DNA from: Catellatospora methionotrophica
GTDB lineage: Bacteria > Actinomycetota > Actinomycetes > Mycobacteriales > Micromonosporaceae
NCBI RefSeq assembly: GCF_011297335.1
Contig: NZ_JAAOTJ010000007.1
Span: 1 to 64,000, forward strand
Length of the DNA: 64,000 nucleotides
Direction: 5' to 3'
Shown: positions 60,564 through 64,000 of the stretch, piece by piece
Position numbering within the stretch: position 1 is the first letter of the stretch
Layout of the letters: every line of letters begins with the position of its first letter
Notes under the pieces: model-generated
The model's input: only the letters and a program-made list of their open reading frames with translations
Database searches by the model: none
What the model was told of the DNA's origin: nothing
Position numbers and translations under genes: made by a program

Positions 60564-60597
60564 GAGCGGCCCGCACGTACCGGCGTACGGGCCGCTC
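60564..60597 (+). terminator. Terminator of the repeat-tail membrane protein gene
   Basis: A 10-bp stem (60564-60573 with 60588-60597) with extra inner pairing, 8 nt past the stop. Confidence 0.65.
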
Positions 60598-60696
60598 TCA
60601 CCGGGGGAACGGTGTCACCACTGGGGACCTGTCCCGGGGGAGACGTTGTCCCTGCCGTTCACATTACGGCAAATCCGTCAGAACGGACAAGACTGT

Positions 60697-61908
60697 CTAA
60701 ATAGCCCTTGATGTGGGATAATCCCTGGAGCGGTTGATCGGTAGGAAGACCAGCAGCACCAGGCTCAGCAGGACGTAGGCGTTGCGGGCCAGGAAGAGTC
60801 CCACGGTGTCGGTGGGCGCGGCGGCCACGCCCCAGTCCACCACCGAGAGCACGCCGACCACGCAGACGGCGTACGTCCCGGCGGCGAAGGCGAGCCAGCC
60901 CCAGCGGCGGCCGTCGCGGGCGCACTGCGCCGCGGCGAGCAGGGTGACGATCGCGGGCACGAACCAGTACAGGTGGTGCGGCCAGGTGATCGGGCTGATC
61001 AGCCCCGATACCAGCCCGGTCAGCGCCAGCCCGGTCACCGCGTCCCCGGCCAGGCCCGCCCGCGCCGCCCGCCACATGCCGAACCCGAGCGCCGCCAGTG
61101 CCAGCAGCAGCCACAGCCACTTCGCGGGCTGCTCCGGCGCGACCAGCCGGGCCAGCAGGCCCTGCAGCGACTGGTTGCCGGTGTAGTCCAGCCGCCCCAC
61201 CCGGTCGGTGTTCCACAGTTCCGAGGTCCAGAAGTCCCACGAGGCCCGCGGCGCGATCGCGGCGGCCAGCAGGGTCACGCCCGCGGCCGCGCCCATCGCC
61301 GTGAACGCCGCCCGCCACTGCCGGGTGACCAGCAGGTACACGATGAACAGGCCGGGGATCAGCTTGAGCGCGGTGGCCACGCCGATGCCGACACCGGTCC
61401 ACTTCGAGCCGCGCGGCCCGAGCACCAGCAGATCCAACATGATCAGTACGATCAGCAGCATGTTGATCTGGCCGAACGTGATCGTCTCGCGCAGCGGCTC
61501 GATGACCAGCACCAGCGGCGCGGCGATGGCGACGGCATACCAGGCCGGCCAGCCCTGCCGCCGGGCCAGCGGCGCGACCAGCCAGTACGTGGTGACCACC
61601 ACGGCGGCGACCGTGCCCAGCGTGAACAGCGCCTGGGTCACCCCCAGCGGCAGCAGGCCGAACGGGAACAGCAGCAGCGCCGCGAACGGCGGGTACGTGA
61701 AGTACAGCGCGCCCTGCACGCGGTCGGGCTGGGCGTAGTCGTACAGGTCGTGCCCGTCGCCCCACCAGTTCACCGCGGACATGTAGATCTTCAGGTCGAA
61801 GAAGTCGTGCTCGACCCGCAGCCGCCAGAAGGCCACGGCGGCCAGCGCGAGCACGGCGAGCACGGTGAGCACCCGCACGAGCGGGCCACGGGTGCGGACC
61901 TGGGACAT
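60697..61908 (-). CDS. GT87-family polyprenol-dependent mannosyltransferase
   Basis: This 403-residue GT-C fold protein has about ten membrane helices. The first outside loop has FFDLKIYMSAVNWWGDGHDLYDY with the conserved acidic residue, then LYFTYPPFAALLLFPFG and the GT87 GNQSLQGLLARLV motif. It resembles alpha-1,2-mannosyltransferases of the PimE/Rv1459-related group that use polyprenyl-phosphate mannose; the exact glycan is unknown. ATG 61908 lies 7 nt after TAGGGT on the minus strand. It is divergent from orn. Confidence 0.88.
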   Translation of the reverse strand: MSQVRTRGPLVRVLTVLAVLALAAVAFWRLRVEHDFFDLKIYMSAVNWWGDGHDLYDYAQPDRVQGALYFTYPPFAALLLFPFGLLPLGVTQALFTLGTVAAVVVTTYWLVAPLARRQGWPAWYAVAIAAPLVLVIEPLRETITFGQINMLLIVLIMLDLLVLGPRGSKWTGVGIGVATALKLIPGLFIVYLLVTRQWRAAFTAMGAAAGVTLLAAAIAPRASWDFWTSELWNTDRVGRLDYTGNQSLQGLLARLVAPEQPAKWLWLLLALAALGFGMWRAARAGLAGDAVTGLALTGLVSGLISPITWPHHLYWFVPAIVTLLAAAQCARDGRRWGWLAFAAGTYAVCVVGVLSVVDWGVAAAPTDTVGLFLARNAYVLLSLVLLVFLPINRSRDYPTSRAI

Positions 61909-61970
61909 GGTCGCCACCCTATCCGCCACGCCGAGTACCGGGGCACGCCCCCGGCGGCCGTATGGCGGCA

Positions 61971-62007
61971 CTGACAGTGCGCCCATACGGCGTACGCTGT
62001 GCCGGTG
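61971..62007 (+). promoter_or_regulatory. orn promoter
   Basis: CTGACA (61971-61976), a 16-nt spacer and TACGCT (61993-61998) precede the GTG at 62005 by 6 nt. This is another leaderless arrangement. Confidence 0.55.
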
Positions 62008-62619
62008 GGAGATCTGCGAAGCGCCGACCATCTGGTATGGATCGACTGTGAGATGACCGGCCTGAACCTGGGCAGCGACGCGTTGATCGAGGTCGCGGCC
62101 CTGGTCACCGATGCCGACCTGAACGTGCTGGGCGACGGGGTGGACGTCGTGATCCACACCGACGACGCCGCGCTCGACGGCATGGTCGACGTGGTGAAGC
62201 AGATGCATGCGAAATCGGGCCTGACCGAAGAGGTGCGCCGTTCGGCGGTCACCGTCGAGCAGGCCGAGGACATGGTGCTGGAGTACGTCACCAAGTACGT
62301 CACCGAGCCGCGCACCGCGCCGCTGTGCGGCAACTCGATCGCGACCGACCGCGGCTTCATCGTCCGGGACATGCCCCGCCTCGACACGCACCTGCACTAC
62401 CGCATGATCGACGTGTCGTCGGTGAAGGAGCTGTGCCGCCGCTGGTATCCGCGGGTGTACTTCGGCCAGCCCGAGAAGGGGCTCGCCCACCGGGCCCTGG
62501 CCGACATCCGGGAGAGCATCCGCGAGCTGCGCTACTACCGCGAGGCGATCTTCGTGCCGCAGCCCGGCCCGGACGTCGACGAGGCCAAGCGCATCGCCGC
62601 GACGATGCTGCTTCCCTGA
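62005..62619 (+). CDS. orn: Oligoribonuclease
   Basis: Orn degrades 2-5 nt RNA fragments, including pGpG from c-di-GMP turnover. The 204-residue DEDDh exonuclease has [20 protein letters not shown] (ExoI D, E), [19 protein letters not shown] (ExoII) and the Exo[16 protein letters not shown] with the His and Asp. The GTG at 62005 is preferred by the 6-nt spacing from TACGCT; a GTG two codons upstream overlaps the spacer. Confidence 0.96.
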   Translation: MGDLRSADHLVWIDCEMTGLNLGSDALIEVAALVTDADLNVLGDGVDVVIHTDDAALDGMVDVVKQMHAKSGLTEEVRRSAVTVEQAEDMVLEYVTKYVTEPRTAPLCGNSIATDRGFIVRDMPRLDTHLHYRMIDVSSVKELCRRWYPRVYFGQPEKGLAHRALADIRESIRELRYYREAIFVPQPGPDVDEAKRIAATMLLP

Positions 62620-62715
62620 GTAGCGGGAGACACAGCGATACCCGCTCGACGTGATGCCAGGGGGTATGGCTATCATTGGTCAGTCGCCGCGGCTGCAAGG
62701 CTAGCGGCGTGCGAT

Positions 62716-62792
62716 GGTGGTCGTAGCTCAGCTGGTAGAGCACCGGGTTGTGGTCCCGGGGGTCGCGGGTTCAAGTCCCGTCGATCACCCCA
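62716..62792 (+). tRNA. tRNA-His (anticodon GTG)
   Basis: Acceptor GTGGTCG pairs with CGATCAC, with an extra G at 62716 facing C73, the tRNA-His hallmark. The anticodon stem CCGGG/CCCGG encloses TTGTGGT, anticodon GTG at 62750-62752. The CCA end is encoded (62790-62792). Confidence 0.96.
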
Positions 62793-62796
62793 TCGA

Positions 62797-62830
62797 AAAA
62801 GCCCCGGCAGGAGATCCTGCCGGGGCTTTT
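62797..62830 (+). terminator. tRNA-His terminator
   Basis: A 15-bp stem (62797-62811 with 62816-62830) with an AGAT loop and a T-run on its descending arm. Confidence 0.85.
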
Positions 62831-62850
62831 CGCTGCCCGTACCACGTGTG

Positions 62851-62882
62851 AGGGCCGCGACCCCCAATGGAGTCGCGGCCCT
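62851..62882 (-). terminator. Terminator of the L,D-transpeptidase gene
   Basis: An 11-bp stem (62851-62861 with 62872-62882) lies 11 nt past the stop of the gene ending at 62894. Confidence 0.7.
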
Positions 62883-62893
62883 GAGCTGTTACG

Positions 62894-64000
62894 TCAGGCG
62901 CTGGGCGTGCCCGAGACCGAGGGTGACGGGGTGCCCGACGGGCCGGTGGACGGCGACGCCGACGGGTCCGGGGTGGGCTCGGCCGGGGCGACGTACGGAA
63001 TGGCGCTGCCCTTCACGTACTGCTCCCAGGTCTTGTCCCAGTCGGTCCAGCCGTTGCCGTACTCCAGCCTGCGGGGCGTGGCCTTGGTCGTGATCGGCGT
63101 GCCGATCAGCGTGTTCGTGAACAGCCATGCCGCGTTGGCCATGGACACGTTCACGCAGCCGTGCGACACGTTGCGCCGCCCCTGGTGCTGCGTCGACCAC
63201 GGCGCGGCGTGGATGAACTCGCCGCCCCAGGTCATGCGCTGGGCGTACTCCACGGGCGTGCGGTAGCGGTTGGCCGGGTTCGGGGCGTCCATGGTGTCGA
63301 AGACGGTGTTCCGCTTCTTCTCCATGATGATCATCGTGCCGCTCGACGACGGCATGGTCGGACGGCCCAGGCTGACCGGGATCGTCTTGATGACCTTGCC
63401 ATCCTTGTACACCGACATCTTGTGGGTCTTGTCGTCGACGACCAGCCGCAGGTCCGACCCGACCTTGCAGACCAGGGTCGAGTCGCGGCGGCCGTAGTAG
63501 CCGCCGCCCATCGGCAGGCCGCCGGCCCGCACGCTGACGTCGATCTTCGTGCCGGGCTGCCAGAACTCCTTCGGCCGCCAGTGCAGCTCGCGGGCCGTGT
63601 ACCAGGTCCAGATGCCCTCCTGGAACGGCTCGGTCGCCACCATCAGGCGACGCTGGACCGCGGCCCGGTCGGCCTTGGCGATGTCCCGGCTGGTCCGGAA
63701 GATCAGCACCATGCCGACGCCGACGACGGCGTTGTCGGCCAGGAAGCTGCTGATGCCGACCAGCTTGGTCGGCTTGGCCATGGTGGTGAACGTGCTCGTC
63801 GCGGTGACGGCCTTGCCGTCGTCGCCGGTCGAGGTCACCGTCGCGGTGTACGCCGTGCCGAAGGCCAGCGACTTCTCCGGCAGCCAGCCCTTGCCGTCGG
63901 GGTGCATGGCACCCTTCACCTCGGCGCCTGCGGCGTCCTTCAGCGAGACCGTGGTGTCCACGGCCTCGGTCGCGGCGAACACGATCTCCGCGCTGGCCGG
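62894..64000 (-). CDS. L,D-transpeptidase (YkuD), N terminus beyond the window
   Basis: This secreted peptidoglycan crosslinking enzyme makes 3-3 links. The visible ~369 residues comprise an Ig-like domain (from PASAEIVFAATEAVDTTVSL), a second Ig-like/connector region (DNAVVGVGMVLIFRTSRDIAKADRAAVQRRL), the YkuD catalytic domain with SHGCVNVS (catalytic Cys) and an upstream HAAPWS His, and a Ser/Pro/Thr tail. The layout matches mycobacterial LdtMt2-like enzymes. The gene runs off the right edge, so the start and signal or lipobox are not visible. Confidence 0.95.
   Translation of the reverse strand, partial: PASAEIVFAATEAVDTTVSLKDAAGAEVKGAMHPDGKGWLPEKSLAFGTAYTATVTSTGDDGKAVTATSTFTTMAKPTKLVGISSFLADNAVVGVGMVLIFRTSRDIAKADRAAVQRRLMVATEPFQEGIWTWYTARELHWRPKEFWQPGTKIDVSVRAGGLPMGGGYYGRRDSTLVCKVGSDLRLVVDDKTHKMSVYKDGKVIKTIPVSLGRPTMPSSSGTMIIMEKKRNTVFDTMDAPNPANRYRTPVEYAQRMTWGGEFIHAAPWSTQHQGRRNVSHGCVNVSMANAAWLFTNTLIGTPITTKATPRRLEYGNGWTDWDKTWEQYVKGSAIPYVAPAEPTPDPSASPSTGPSGTPSPSVSGTPSA

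Overview
The window is high-GC chromosomal DNA from an actinomycete, most likely the family Micromonosporaceae. That placement is inferred from a two-domain geosmin synthase, a class I lysyl-tRNA synthetase, a CysO/Mec+/CysM cysteine pathway, a tmRNA tag ending ALAA, and short dispersed palindromes of the kind common in that family. Genes are tightly packed on both strands. No prophage, IS element, CRISPR array or rRNA was seen. About sixteen genes start with ATG or GTG only 6-8 nt after a TANNNT -10 box, so leaderless transcription appears widespread, and it helped choose several starts.

Layout. 1-4665: smpB, three genes ending in CBM2-like domains (two of them SRPBCC-membrane helix-CBM2 chimeras), and ssrA (tmRNA). 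4798-8485: a small unknown gene, a nucleosidase, a YqgE/AlgH protein, tRNA-Ala, a vapBC toxin-antitoxin pair and a secreted protein behind an AT-rich repeat-bearing promoter. 8486-15317: geosmin synthase, a tyrosine phosphatase, lysS, an orphan CvnA-like kinase and a Nudix protein. 15323-23202: fdhD and an FdhF/YdeP-type molybdoenzyme, a small membrane protein, ctaD, nei and an MFS transporter. 23359-27103: a secreted CBM2-GH18 chitinase, then pncA and pncB for NAD salvage. 27264-30175: clpS, a DUF2017 gene, Mec+ protease, cysO and cysM. 30255-35238: a membrane protein, murI, an MBL hydrolase, rph, a RdgB/HAM1 protein and a flavin monooxygenase. 35376-43125: a complete hut operon (RpiR regulator, hutU, an M20 amidohydrolase, hutF, hutI, hutH) read leftward from one promoter with an operator. 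43239-49481: a methyltransferase, a MOSC protein, a GNAT protein, a large secreted M14 carboxypeptidase, a YjbR protein and an unusual tRNA with a UAG anticodon. 50027-52709: bcp, and an ECF-type metal transporter whose promoter carries a match to the nickel regulator Nur box, so it is probably NikMN-Q-O. 52864-60556: a divergent copper/redox-like region around an ECF sigma/anti-sigma pair. 60697-64000: a GT87 glycosyltransferase, orn, tRNA-His and a truncated L,D-transpeptidase.

Four points stand out: the paired SRPBCC-TM-CBM2 proteins; the sigma-factor region in which three exported proteins are predicted to mature with an N-terminal histidine; the Nur-box nickel transporter; and three families of short palindromic repeats, two of which have run into coding sequence and altered protein C termini.
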